A stretch of 64,000 nucleotides of DNA, from NCBI RefSeq assembly GCF_032118995.1, contig NC_092665.1, positions 16,636,012 through 16,700,011 on the forward strand, in the 5' to 3' direction. A model generated the notes under the pieces. That model ran no database searches. It was not told the DNA's origin and saw nothing but the letters and a program-made list of their open reading frames with translations. Shown piece after piece: positions 9,721-21,179 of the stretch; the stretch's first letter is position 1; each line of letters opens with the position of its first letter. This DNA is from Asterias amurensis. Its lineage: Eukaryota > Echinodermata > Asteroidea > Forcipulatida > Asteriidae. The position numbers were made by a program, and so were the translations under genes.

Positions 9721-10450
9721 CTAGACGCGCGTCGCGTTGTCGCTTTTTATCAAACACAGCAAAATGATTTTCGTTGTTACATTATAATTGATGTTGTTTA
9801 TTAAACATTAGAAGGAAGGTTTTATGTTTGGGTGGTTTTGTGAGAAATATGCGCCGTGGACAATTATGGACATTACGAACAATTTGGATAAACCTATGAA
9901 ATGATTAATTATTGGTTCTTGTTTATGTGTTTGACCCATTTGGAATCTAATTCAATATTTTTTTTCGGATGGTTTAGCAAGAAGCCGTGACTAATAATTT
10001 AATTCACTAATAGGTTTGAATGATTGATAAACTAAACCAGCCTGCATTATGATATCATGTGGTTATGGTGTTCACGTTACACGCAGTCCGCATGCAGTCA
10101 ACCCTCCTACTGTTTGCCCAATCAATATCATCCACTTTGGTTTTGGATTCCTACTAATTAACCAGCCTACAATAGATGTGGTGAATGCATCTACACCGTA
10201 CAAACCCAAACTCTGTAGTTCTTTGCGCGGCTGTCCATCATTTACAACTCATGCGTGATTTTATGGACATAATCAAAAGTATTATGCAAGATTGGTATTG
10301 CTGATAAAACAATCGCAGGGTACAGTTTTCTCGAATCACGACTTAATTTCAGAGGGAAATATTTCACAGGAAAAATGGTTTTAGTATGAATTTTAAAATT
10401 AGTAAGCTTTCAGACTAAATTTAAACAATGGTAGGAAAAAACTTTCAGTA
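9721..10450. other. Intergenic DNA, no gene seen
   Basis: AT-rich sequence downstream of lectin 5. Beyond its presumed 3' UTR I find no frame with protein-like character. Confidence 0.5.
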
Positions 10451-10667
10451 AATAGTACACTTGCTTGTACAACCATGAGTAAATCTCTTGTGTGGGTTTT
10501 GGCTCTGAAAAGAGCCGGTTTGGTCTCGACGTTTCGCACAATACTCTGCTCGTCGTCAGGAGAAGAGTATACTGTTCGAAACGTCGAGACCAAATTCAGC
10601 TCTTTTCAGAGCCAACACTCGCTTAAAAGAGATTTACACGTGGTTGTACCCGCAAGTGTACTGTATT
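10451..10667. mobile_element. Foldback repeat with hammerhead-like core sequence
   Basis: Inverted repeat of about 217 bp with ends AATAGTACACTTG / CAAGTGTACTGTATT and centre near 10559. Each arm contains GAAACGTCGAGACCAAA and a TCTTTTCAGAGCC segment. On the minus strand it reads CTCCTGACGACGAGCAGAG and then TGCGAAACGTCGAG. A fragment of one arm recurs at ~30600-30655, and related CTCCTGANGACGA...AAACGTYGAG sequences lie at ~26670-26800 and, weaker, ~42245-42350. Confidence 0.65.
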
Positions 10668-10811
10668 AACATGACATACCTTTAAAAACTGCTGTGAGGC
10701 AAAACTCATGCCGCACTTTCTGTTATAAATTACTTATTGGATTATGGTAAATCACTTGTACATATTGGTGTAATGTGGGTGTGGTTTTAGTTTAGTGTGA
10801 ATAGGCTCGGC

Positions 10812-10839
10812 TGACGTCACATTCATCAAAATGACGTCA
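10812..10839. promoter_or_regulatory. Pair of palindromic TGACGTCA sites
   Basis: Two perfect consensus cAMP-response elements (10812-10819 and 10832-10839), start to start 20 bp apart or about two helical turns. A further copy is at 13348-13355, just below the GPCR exon. No gene start is recognisable close by, so function is unproven. Confidence 0.25.
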
Positions 10840-11238
10840 TTGGAAGTATAACTATGTTATTCTTTGTCAGATTACCAGGTTTTTGTTCTTGTAGGGTGTT
10901 TTTCATCTAAAAAAATAATTCACTCTTTTATTAACAATCAATATCATTATTTATTAATAACCGTTATGTCGAAAAGTGTGCACATTAGAATTAAAATAAT
11001 AAATCAGTGGTAACCATACACCAATGTCAAATTAATGTTTGATTTGAATATTTTGCTAATATCACCCAATTCCGCAAAAAGTACGCCTCAAAGTGTCTAT
11101 CCAGGAAAGGCCAACAAAGGAGAGGTGTATCTTGTGCGATGGGCACTTTACAAAGATTGCGTAAGTTGAAAAACATTTCCTTTTTCTTGGGAGTGAGCAA
11201 CGATGATAATATTGAATGAAAGTCATAGAATCTCTTTC

Positions 11239-11628
11239 TTAAAGGAACACGTTGCCTTGGATCGGACGAGTTGGTCAAAACAAAAGCGTTTTTAACCGTT
11301 TTTAATATAATGCATATGGTTGGAAAGATATTTTAAAAGTAGCATACAATGATCCACACAAGTTTTCCTCGAAATTTCGTGGTTTTCCTTCTACTGTGCG
11401 AACTAACACCGTCGGCCATTTATGGGAGTCAAAATTTTGACCCCCATAAATGGCCGACGTGTTAGTCGACGAGGTAAAAGGAAAACCACGCAATTTCGAG
11501 GCATGTTTGTGTGGATCATTGTATTCTACTTTTACAACAGCTTTCTACCCATATGCATTTTATAAAAAACGGTTACAAACGCTTTTCAAAGACCAACTCG
11601 ACCGATCCAAGGCAACGTGTTCCTTTAA
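11239..11628. mobile_element. Foldback MITE with TTAA ends, copy 2
   Basis: Same family as 36-426: TTAA (11239-11242) followed by AGGAACACGTTGCC, mirror-image right end before TTAA (11625-11628), AAAATTTT centre. The left outer flank differs from copy 1 up to the TTAA, which supports TTAA as the target duplication. Confidence 0.8.
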
Positions 11629-13429
11629 GGCCATGGAACTCCTTGCACGTGGGTTTGTACTACGAAAAACCCAACGCAAACGCTAGGTGGCGCACTTTAT
11701 TGTGAACCGTTGTGGTGATTCACGCGTGCCTTTGTGTTGTTATCGATAAATATAAAAAAAAAAATTATACTAAAAAAACAAAAATATTAAAGTCTTTCAT
11801 TTCCTCAAATGATGGAATAAAATGTAAATGCATCTCAACTTAATATATATTTTTTTTTCTCGAAATTATACAATCTGATGAAATACACATGCCTTGTATT
11901 TGATTTTGCTCCTTTTTATTCACTTTCTTGTTTCAGAATTACATAATTACAACATCATGGTGACTTCCTGCACAATTAAAGAGTGTTATTGTAACAACAC
12001 TAATAATAGTTAAAGCAGGAAACTGTATCAAAGTCCTTGCATAACAAAGCACAGTGGACAAAAAACAGCTGTTCCCTCCGAGGATTATAATGTCCCCCTC
12101 CATGACAAATTTTGTAACGTAGAGCCCTCCTTTAAAATGAACTTCTTTAAACTCAGTCCATGTTATTTACCGGAACACAAAACGGGAACTTCCAATCGTT
12201 CTCTAATGTGTCCAACCGACAATAGAAATTCTATTTCGTAGTCACAGAAAAATCTGCCCAAAAGCAGTTTAAGCAGTGCGGTCTCTCGGTTATTCCAAAT
12301 CGGTTGAAGAAACGGAGCATGTTGTAGGTCGAGTGTGTCAAAAGTACGAAGAAGGTGGTGATGTTCAAATGCACGATCAGAGCCTGCTACAGCAGACTTA
12401 TAAGCCTATAATATCATCGTATATAATTACTAATACCAAAAAATTAATTATACTGGCTAAAATAGTTCAAAGTGTAAGAAAAATTCATAGCAGATCGATT
12501 CTTAATTAACATACAACATCATTATCGATTGAAACTTAGTCAAAATTCAAGATAGATCGAACACAATCTCAGTACAAAAAAATGAACAGAGTGCACCATC
12601 TTATTTGAAATGTGACAAGGTATTTAATAAAAGTAATAAAGGTAAATGACTACATAAAATAAGGAATAATTCCAAAAGCTATAAAGGGACTTCCTCTTTG
12701 AATAATTATTACTGTCTGCGAGAAAATTCTGTGTAAACTATAGTTAACACAAACAATTAATTTTTTTTCCTCTTTTTTTTTCCCTTAGGTTGCAACATTT
12801 TATGTGCAATTTTTAAAGTTTAATTCACAAATCCGAGATAATTCAGTTTATAATACAGTGTAAAGACCCTCAAGTACTTTATAACAATAATATCTTCTAT
12901 GTACTGACTTCTATACTTGTGAGTCCGTTTTGTAATTCCAACTATAATGTTCTCTCATTTGGGAATCTCATAAAGATTATCATAATTATAGACCTTTCTT
13001 TTGTTGATCAACAAACCGCCTTGGTTGGCATGGTCGGCCGAATGTTAGTAAAACACTAAATCGTAAGAACAAATGTTTAAACAATATTCAACATTTTCTG
13101 CTAACTTTCAGTTAAATAAAATACCTCTCATAATTAGTTGTTTTGTTTTAAACAAAATCGACAAATTTGGTTACATTATCACAAAAAATAGCAATCTTTT
13201 CTTGATTTGCACTTATGGCTTTCCATAGTTGTCCAATCTGGGTTGGCAAAAGCTCGGGCTGTGACGTTGCAAAAGAAAGGTCTATAGCTGACAATAAGCG
13301 CCATGCTCACAACTGTCAGCCCAATGACAGGACTTCAATTGACCTTGTGACGTCATAATAATAAACAAGGGGTCTGAAGTTGTGTCTATTTTGAGCTCAT
13401 CTTTCTGAGACAGCTAGATGGTTCTGGAA
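11629..13429. other. Intergenic or intronic DNA below the GPCR exon
   Basis: AT-rich. I looked on the minus strand for the missing TM6/TM7 of the GPCR. A stretch near 12200-12390 is open for about 70 codons after a possible AG acceptor (CTGCTGTAGCAG), but its translation has no TM6/TM7 hallmarks, so I do not call it an exon. Confidence 0.4.
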
Positions 13430-14158
13430 TCATGTGATACCGACACCGGAGCATGCAATGGGGTAGACTAGAACAGCTCCCAGCTGAGAGAAGAGAGCGC
13501 TTGTTTCAACCGAGGTGTCTTGAGTACATGTACCGTACTTCTCTGAGTAACCCCATTTACCGATACCAAAGAGTGGAAGGGAACAGATTAATGCTGGATA
13601 GACCCACGTGACCGCCAACATGGCTGCTATCTTCTTATGTGTGTAGATGGCCTGGTATGTCTGCATGGGTTTTGTAATGAGGACGTATCGGTTAATGGCG
13701 ATGCTGGCGAGATTCATGATGCTGCATCCAAGGCTGAGGAAGTATATGGCAGCGGACACGGCGCATACCAGCTCAGGCAATGGCCAGCCATCGATGCTGA
13801 ACAACGCTACCGCAGCGAAAGGTGTCGCGAGGCACGATATCAGGTCGGCCGTGGCGAGGTTGACGACGAAGGCGTTGGTGCTGGTCTGGAGCTTCTTGGA
13901 TAAGACCACGGCCATAATCACCATGGTGTTCCCCACCAGCCCGGAGACGGCTACGAAGCAGTACACGCAGCCAAGAAAAAGTAGTACTTCGTGGTTTATA
14001 CCTTCAAAACGAAAGTTTATGCCGTCTCCTGTGGTTTTGGTTATGCCAACGGTTGTCATGTCTGACTCGGTTGGATCCTGGAATCCACTGGGTGTGGTGA
14101 AGAAGACATTCATTTCTGTAGAGTTAAGAACAACTCCAGCTGATACCGTGGTCTCCAT
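13430..14158 (-). CDS. Rhodopsin-like GPCR, 5' exon (TM1 to TM5), 3' part missing
   Basis: Starting at the ATG at 14158 (the longer frame begins at TTG) the frame gives 242 aa. An extracellular N-tail of ~57 residues with an NST glycosylation site precedes TM1 (~58-85, GN motif), TM2 (~96-120, NLATAD), TM3 (~131-160, ending in NRY, a variant of DRY), TM4 (~176-200, with W185) and an extracellular loop with Cys211 that can pair with Cys132. TM5 begins (SQLGAVLVYPIAC) and the frame stops at 13430 in the middle of that helix. A GGTATC sequence just before the stop could be a splice donor (phase 1), so this may be the first coding exon of a spliced gene whose TM6/TM7 lies outside the readable part, or a truncated pseudogene. 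By look it belongs to class A peptide/amine/melatonin-like orphan receptors; the ligand cannot be told. Confidence 0.75.
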   Translation of the reverse strand: METTVSAGVVLNSTEMNVFFTTPSGFQDPTESDMTTVGITKTTGDGINFRFEGINHEVLLFLGCVYCFVAVSGLVGNTMVIMAVVLSKKLQTSTNAFVVNLATADLISCLATPFAAVALFSIDGWPLPELVCAVSAAIYFLSLGCSIMNLASIAINRYVLITKPMQTYQAIYTHKKIAAMLAVTWVYPALICSLPLFGIGKWGYSEKYGTCTQDTSVETSALFSQLGAVLVYPIACSGVGIT

Positions 14159-14334
14159 GAGGATCGTAGAATGTGATAGGTGTATGGGATGCGATTTATA
14201 GACGGTGAATCTGGACCGTGGAGTGTCAATCAACCTGTTGATAATAAAACATTGTACATTTTTAGGGCAAGGGCGTCAATCATAAGGGGTTCCGGGACCA
14301 TCTTAATTTAAGGGTATTGGTTTTTAACCTTCTT

Positions 14335-14370
14335 TATCATTATTATTATTATTATTAATATTATTATTAT
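14335..14370. repeat. ATT/TAA microsatellite
   Basis: Trinucleotide TTA repeat with one interruption. It accounts for an asparagine-run frame on the minus strand, which is not a gene. Confidence 0.8.
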
Positions 14371-14579
14371 GACAATTTATACAAACACATGACGCCAGGT
14401 TCCCCTGGTTTATTAACTCACCAAACTGTAGAGATTCTTCCTCAGATAGAGTGACTGAGTCTCTCTCTCCCGAACAATCCGATAAATCTACCCCGAGGTA
14501 GTAGAGTATAGAAATACCAACTCTACATGGCAATAGGTGTTCGCAAAACAAACATAATGCTGTATAATGTGCATTTTTA

Positions 14580-15100
14580 CGGTTCGCTGATTATTGTGGC
14601 AACATCAAACTTTTATCCTTATGAACTGAATGCATGGTTTAGTAATTCAGTTTTTCTCACATAGCTAGTAGGGTCAAAATGTGAGGCCAGTAACAATTAT
14701 TATTTTGCACGTACCATTTGGTTGGAAGCAGTTTGTATGCATCATTGTATGCATACACAACAATCTATGTAAGGGTTTTTCATTTTTTTCATTTTTTTTT
14801 TTTGCATAGATTCGTGATCGTTGAATATGGGTGGTTATGTTATGGCGACAACAAACTTCCCTTTCCGTCACCATATTCATGGAGACGATGGTTGCACTTT
14901 TGGTAGTGTCCACTCAACCATGGAGGTAGCGTACTTGCGCTGTCTAATGACCTTCCAAACATAGATTATGAATCTTATGAATTTGTTTATGCCATTTGTG
15001 CATTATTTACAGTTAGCTGAATAATATTAATATTGTGGAATAACATCAAACTGTTATCCCTTTGAACTAAATGCATGGTTTATATTCTCACTTTAGAAAA
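14580..15100. repeat. Two related AT-rich blocks upstream of the coiled-coil gene
   Basis: 14580-14660 and 15013-15095 share an AACATCAAACTKTTATCC ... TGAACTRAATGCATGGTTTA order and look like a diverged duplication. From 15100 to 16313 I see no gene; the 5' UTR exon and promoter of the coiled-coil gene should lie there. A more GC-rich stretch at ~15660-15780 may be the core promoter, but no TATA box or initiator stands out. Confidence 0.45.
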
Positions 15101-16313
15101 AAAAGTCGAAAATGAATAAGTTTGCTTGGAACATAAAATCAAATTGAAGAAAGCACTAGTTCAGCTATCGTACGTCACGACGCGTCAGTGTAGTTGAATC
15201 AATGAAAGTAATGTTGTTATCGAGCTCGTCAAAATGCAAATAATTGCTGTTGCCCGCCGAATATCTCAAAAACGAACAATACAACAAAGAGTTGTTCGGG
15301 CAGTTAAAGAGAAAACAGAACACTATTTTGTAAAACGATAAGCAGATAAAACTACAATAACACAAAATTAGACAGTTTGCTAAACCTTTATCTGTAATAA
15401 TCTGTAGGCCTGTGGTATTTTACTTCTTTTAGTTTAGCAAGTAGGGCCTATAGCTATAACTATAACTTGTCTCAGTTGCTTAACTTCAAAGGAAAGAGTC
15501 ATTTACCTAAGACGATCCCCACATCATCTAAACTCTCAACGAAACAATGATCCACAGTGCAATTTAAAGCTTGTATAAATGTTTTTATGAAAACTGACGC
15601 ATCGATCGACGCGTTTTCGACACATTAAATCAAAGATATAGAATAGAACTTTTTTATATCTATGCACGAAATCGGTTCGTTGCGGCGTGCGGCGCTGTTT
15701 TATGTGTGTAAGTTTTTGTCGAGTGGTGGCGCTATACCAAAACAAAATAATGCGGCGGGTTTAAGGCTGGTACCCAGCCTCTTCCAAACACGAGTGCGTG
15801 TTCTGGGAATAAGGAAAGTGTTAGCTGTTTGAATTATTAATTCGTACACAGACTAAAATAACAAACAACACAACGCTATTGTAGAAACTGAATGAGTAAT
15901 CCGGAATGTGAGTTTTGTGGAAACCCGGACCCAGCAATTTTCAAAGAAAGGGAAAACTTAGTTATTAAAACATTAGGTTTATGATGTTTTGTCTACCGAA
16001 AAGCACATTGTTCATGCCCTTGTCATTTCGCAGAACCTGAAAAACGGTGAAGACCATGAACGCTAGTACGTAGTATTGTATTGTGACAATTGTTATCACA
16101 ATTCATTGTGTTCGCCGCGTAAGTGTTGCGCAGCAATTGTAAACAAACGAGAATGATAGACATATAAATTACTGACGGAGCATCATTTTATTGATCTTCT
16201 CTTAAGTCATGCTGGATTAAAAGGATTGAGCGATGACAGTTTGAGCTTTGTCTCTTCAAATGGACCAGGACTAGAGTTGAATCACAAACAGTTGGACTGA
16301 ATGAAGTGAAATC

Positions 16314-19300
16314 ATGTCACGCCCAAGACCACTCAATGGAATTTTGACGGTAAGTGAACAATCAAATTTTGTTTTTAGCTTGATTTTTGATAAAAAAAAG
16401 TATGCTTCAATTTCATGACGCCTTTTTAAATGATATTAACACTTGGTTTTGTTTTTTGTTTTTTTGTAGGTTTGATTTATTGTTCAATTTTCTTCCTCCA
16501 TGACCATGGTTCAATTAAATATTATTTCCTTATCTATCTACAATTTACAAACAGTTTGTGGGATCATCGTGGAGCATGGAGTAGAATTCACTCCACTTGC
16601 ATGTTTCTTTTTTTTTAATATGCTTTGCGGACTATGTATTTAAATTCATATTGAGAAATACAGTTAGTAGTAGGCTCAGAACTTTGCTCCTTCTTGAATA
16701 AATAGTATAAATAATGTGTTTTTGCGAACAAGTCCTTTCCTTTTTATAGTTTTTCAATATATATATTCCCAATTTTTAGAGTAAGAGTGATCTAGACGAG
16801 ATCAATCACCGACTGAAGCAAAATGGCTTCGACCCACAGGCAGGGGACCAGGCAAAGCTGCAGGAGTTATGGCATCTGTTGATGCGCACCGAGGATGACT
16901 TGGCTGTTGCTCAACAGACAGTTGGAGAGGCTGATCGGCAACATGCTGTCGAAATGGAAGAGGTGAGTGTGATTATTATAAAAATAGTTCATAAAGCGCA
17001 GATGTTGACTACCTGTACTTAAAGGCAGTGGACACTATTGATAATTTATTAATTACTCAAAATATTTATTGGTGACGAGTAATGGGGAGAGGTTGATGGT
17101 ATAAAACATCGTGAGAAACTGCTCCCTCTGAAGTGCCATAGTTTTCGAAAAAAAAATAATTTTCCAAGAATTTAATTTTGAGACTTCAGATTTAGAATTT
17201 AAGGTCTCGAAATCAACCATCTAAACGCACACAACATTGTGTGACAAGGGTGTTTTTTTCTTTCATTATTATCTCGCAAGTTCGATGGCCGATTGAGCTC
17301 AAATTTTCACAGGTTTGTTTTTTTATGCATTTGTTGAGATACACCAACTGTGAAGGCTAGTCTTGGACAATTACCAATAGTGTCCACTGCCTTTAAGGAC
17401 CTTGAACAGACAGAAACATCTAGAAAGATTTTTGAAATTATGAGAACAAATTTTATTTAGCCCCTGTTTGGTCTCCAGGGTGCCGCTGCGCCCCTTACAA
17501 TGCCTTATTTGGTTATCAAGGCAAGGGAAGGTACCTCTATGAATTCAGCAGCCACTGCCAGATATTTGGGATCTCAAACACTCAACATACAGATGGGCCG
17601 TCCAAGTGAGATTGGGATAATTTGTTTCTAGTTAACCTATTAGCTGTTCAGCTATAGCTCTCAAGGACCAACATGCATAAATACATGTACACATGTAGGC
17701 CTACAGCCCAACTGCAGTTGGGAAAATAGTTGGTCATTATTATTATTCTCCAATGCTGTCATAATACTTTCACTTGAGTTTTGAACTTTTAGAAAGCTCT
17801 ACTAGGTTTTTTCTTGTGGCCAGTGTGTGTGTGTGTGTGTGTTGGCCATGGGTGTACATAGTATGTTGGATGACCCATTATAATTTTTTAAATTTTTTTT
17901 ATAAAAAACAAACCAGCTTGAAGAGTTTCCGTGTAGCTTGCAGGTATGGCATATATGGGCACACTTTTCACACTTTTCATAGATCCTGTTGAGCACAACA
18001 AGTATTCAACCATTAACAAATAAGGAGGTGCCAATTCCCTTTTAGGCCGGGAATTACACTCAGTCCACAGAGGCCCAACCTCCGTGCCCCTGGTCTTTGC
18101 CTTGGTGCCCCTTCAAAGGTTTTCCAATAGACTTTAAGATTTTCCAATGGAAGTGCCCTTTGCAAAATTAAAACGACCTTGCCCTTGATACCTGCCCTTT
18201 TATCAAACACATTTTCTTTTTAAGTTGACTTCAATTTTCCTGACAATCTTTTAATTACATTTAATTTTAATACTATTTACTCAGTGACAATACACTCACA
18301 TGCATCAAATATTAGTACAATAAATTGTATCTTGTCAGGTTATCCACGTGTACATTGTTTGTTTTGCAAGCTTCTTGTTGCTGTGATCGAGAACCTAGGT
18401 CTATCAATGGATATAACATGTACCACCCTCATTTATCTTTTAACACTTATTTTCATAACCTGGATCTGTCCGCACCTGCCTATGATTATAAACATCAAAT
18501 TCCCCACGTCTGTGATATTATCACCATGACCTTTGACCTAAGTAACCCTTTAACCCCCTGTAGTGGGGGTGATAGTAAATTACCATGCTTGTTTGGGGTT
18601 TACTTCACCCACTCCCCTGGCAACCAGCCCCTGGCAACGTGGGTCTAACCTTGCCCCCTCAAAGCACTTAATTTGATTTGGGGTAAAGTTTCTTAACCTG
18701 GTAGAGTAGTGGCGAAGGCCAGTGTAAGCTTAACTCTCATACAGCACACTGGTGCAGCAAGCTTTCTTCTTCAATTCTTCATGTTCAAAGTTGTTTGGAA
18801 TACATAAAAGGATTATTTTCAATATGATATCCAGGGACGGTGGTAAGTAATTACTAATAAACAGCTCTTGAAATGCTGCTGACGATTTGCTATTTTTTTA
18901 AATAAAGTGTTGAAACCCCAAACCATAATATGAAGTAAACATGTTTAATGTTCATTTGATCTCGATGGATAATTTGTTTTAACAATACATTTGTATGAGC
19001 CAGCAATCTAGTGTACGTCTGGTTTGGATACCCCCGTTGAGTAATTGTATGATGTCAATTCTGTTTTCAAATCTCATAAAAACAAAACTTATTTTTTTTA
19101 TCCACTGTGCAAATGTAACCTCTTTTTTAGAGACTTTTGCAAATGTTGGAAATTTGGATGTATACCTTAGTGCCCAGCGCAGACTAATCTCTTTTTTTGT
19201 TTTGCATAATTGACTGTGAACATACACTATGGTGAAACATCCAATGAATTCTTTCTTACTGGTCATTTTCAACTGCCTATTTAGTTTTCCTTTCTAAGAA

Positions 19301-20204
19301 AATTATTGTGGATGGTGAGAAACATAACAAAAATAAGTGAAATGTATTTGTTTGTTTTTGTCTTTGTTAAAGGTCGAGACTTACATGGATCAGTTGAGAC
19401 ACTTATCAGAAGAGCGTGAGGTCCTGACCCAAGAGTTTGAAATCGAAAACGAACAACTGAAGAAAGAATTAGATAACGTCCGAGACGAGATGGCTAATGG
19501 CAAGAGTGAAGTGGCTGAGATGCTCATTCAGGTATGGGTCCTTTGTTTCCAAGTTGAGTTGCATCCTCCTTAAGATGTAGAGCCTGCAAAATAATCTAGA
19601 GGTTACAGGTTCAAGTCCTGCTTGAGTCTTTTTTGTTTAGCTCACACACAAATAAAAAGATAGTTGCAGGATATTTCAGAAGTTGGTTGAGTTTGTATAA
19701 GTTTAACTTTTAGTGTAAGTGATTTAATCAAATTCTGCCTAAAAGTGCTACCCTCAGGGCCGGTTTATAGTCACGTGATACAGTTTTTAGTCATTGCTGA
19801 GGTCTAAAAACTGTGTGATTTTTTTTATCCCAAATTAAGATTTCCATTGCCGGACCATTGCATGATTGACTGTAAACTGGCCTTTAGAGAATTGTCCTTT
19901 GTGGCAACTCACAATTTGTTTATTTCCTTTTTGGTAAGAATTGATAGTGTTTAATATTTCCATTGTCAATACTTTTTTTTAGCCTTTGAGAAAGACTTTG
20001 CTAGAGTCAGAATGTCAGACCGTAAACTCTTTTTTTGCATCTTGACTTTTCCTTTAGGAGGGTCTTGTGGAGTTAACAGAGGGTACACCCAGTGAAGCCA
20101 TTGCTTACTTGCTGGTAGAGAGAAATAGAACATTGGATGAACTTAAAGAAGCTAAGCGTAAGATGGCTCATAGTCCTGGCATAAAGATTACAACAAGCAA
20201 GGAG
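16314..20204 (+). CDS. CCDC30-like coiled-coil protein, coding exons 1-4 (N-terminal module)
   Basis: Start ATG at 16314 (MSRPRPLNGILT). Exons 16314-16349, 16780-16962, 19373-19531 and 20058-20204 are all flanked by AG/GT and all phase 0. The module has a short head with DEINHRLKQNGFDPQAGDQ and LQELWHLLMRTEDDL, then a helical stretch (QLRHLSEEREVLTQEFEIEN, VAEMLIQEGL) and SEAIAYLLVERNRTLDEL. From memory, this order resembles the N-terminus of vertebrate CCDC30, a poorly characterised coiled-coil protein; a homology search would decide. The rest of the gene is mostly alpha-helical. A TTAA MITE sits in the intron after exon 2. Exons before 16314 may exist but would be non-coding. Confidence 0.75.
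17019..17396. mobile_element. MITE with TTAA ends (AGGCAGTGGACACTATTG family)
   Basis: Ends are inverted repeats: TTAA + AGGCAGTGGACACTATTG at the left, CAATAGTGTCCACTGCCT + TTAA at the right. About 378 bp, inserted in the intron after exon 2 of the coiled-coil gene. A diverged relative lies at 60307-60599. Internal sequence is unrelated to the 36-426 family although both use TTAA. Confidence 0.8.
18040..18215. repeat. Dispersed repeat, copy 1
   Basis: Shares order and wording with 31980-32130: CCCCTGGTCWTTGCCTTGGTGCCCCT, TTCCAATTGAAA-like, GTGCCCTTTSC, CTTGCCCTT. Both copies lie in introns of the coiled-coil gene in the same orientation. Nature unknown. Confidence 0.55.
19756..19885. mobile_element. 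Short terminal-inverted-repeat element
   Basis: Left end AGGGCCGGTTTATAGTCA, right end TGACTGTAAACTGGCCTTT, about 130 bp, non-coding, in the intron after exon 3. MITE-like by structure only. Confidence 0.6.
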
Positions 20205-21179
20205 GTAATTGTTAAACCCTACCTCACAAACCTATATTTTCCTTTAGAAAAACAGTTACAGATGATGTAGTTTTCCTTTAACTAATGTTAGCATGTAGCT
20301 TTCTAAATTAATTTCTAATCAGTGTTAAGAGTGAACCAAGCAAACAAAGAAAAGTTGTTTTTCATAGTATTGATACAATGCTTTCTTTCAAGAAGGCAAA
20401 GTCAATTGTTCCTGATGCATTTATTACAAGCCTTTGTCAGAGCTTGTGTGAGACCCAACCTAAACCAGATTATTAACCGACGCTATACGCTATCTTTAAT
20501 ACGCAATCTATTGTTGCAATTTGCACGTTGATGAAAAGGCAAATGAATTAATCACCTAGAATCATTGCAATGCTAACAAGATAAACACTTCGCAGTCTTT
20601 GAAATTACCCGATTTGAAGATAACCTGATTTTATAAACGCTATTTCAACTCCAGGAATCATTGCTCACTAGGCAGTGAAGTCACTTTGTATTGTGTCGAA
20701 AGCAAACAAGTCTGAAAGGAAGAAATGAGTAGCGAGGCTGGTTGAAGTACATAATATACAACACTTGAACATTGACTTCTGTTGACTACTGAGTTCACAC
20801 TCATAGATGGGAGGTGTTTGAAATGAACTGTTTTCATTGGTCGTCGGTGACCAGCGTTGAAATCAGTGCAGTTTGAAAATCAAATTCCGATTGCTGTATT
20901 TGACTTGTACAATTTTATAATAGGGAATTACATAAAGATGTAAAGACCGTTGTTTGAAAATGATCCATACATGAAGTGTTGATATTTACTGCTTGAAAGA
21001 TTTGAGCTTTTCTTCCCCTTTTGCTGCATGGTGGAAATTTTTATGAAAAGCAATTTTTTGGAAGATTTGCATGAATGTTGCATGAGTCGAACAAACTTGT
21101 CTTGTTATGTTTTTGTGATCTGATTTTGTTTTGTCTGCTCTTTGTGTTTGATGTCGCTACTCACTGATGACGTTCTTAG

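Noticed and set aside
12180-12400. Possible second exon of the GPCR on the minus strand
   Set aside because: Open for ~70 codons after an acceptor-like AG, but lacks the TM6 CWxP and TM7 NPxxY hallmarks; the other frame, faintly TM7-like, does not fit the donor phase.
13637-14201. Plus-strand frames opposite the GPCR
   Set aside because: Shadows of the minus-strand receptor; no domain character.
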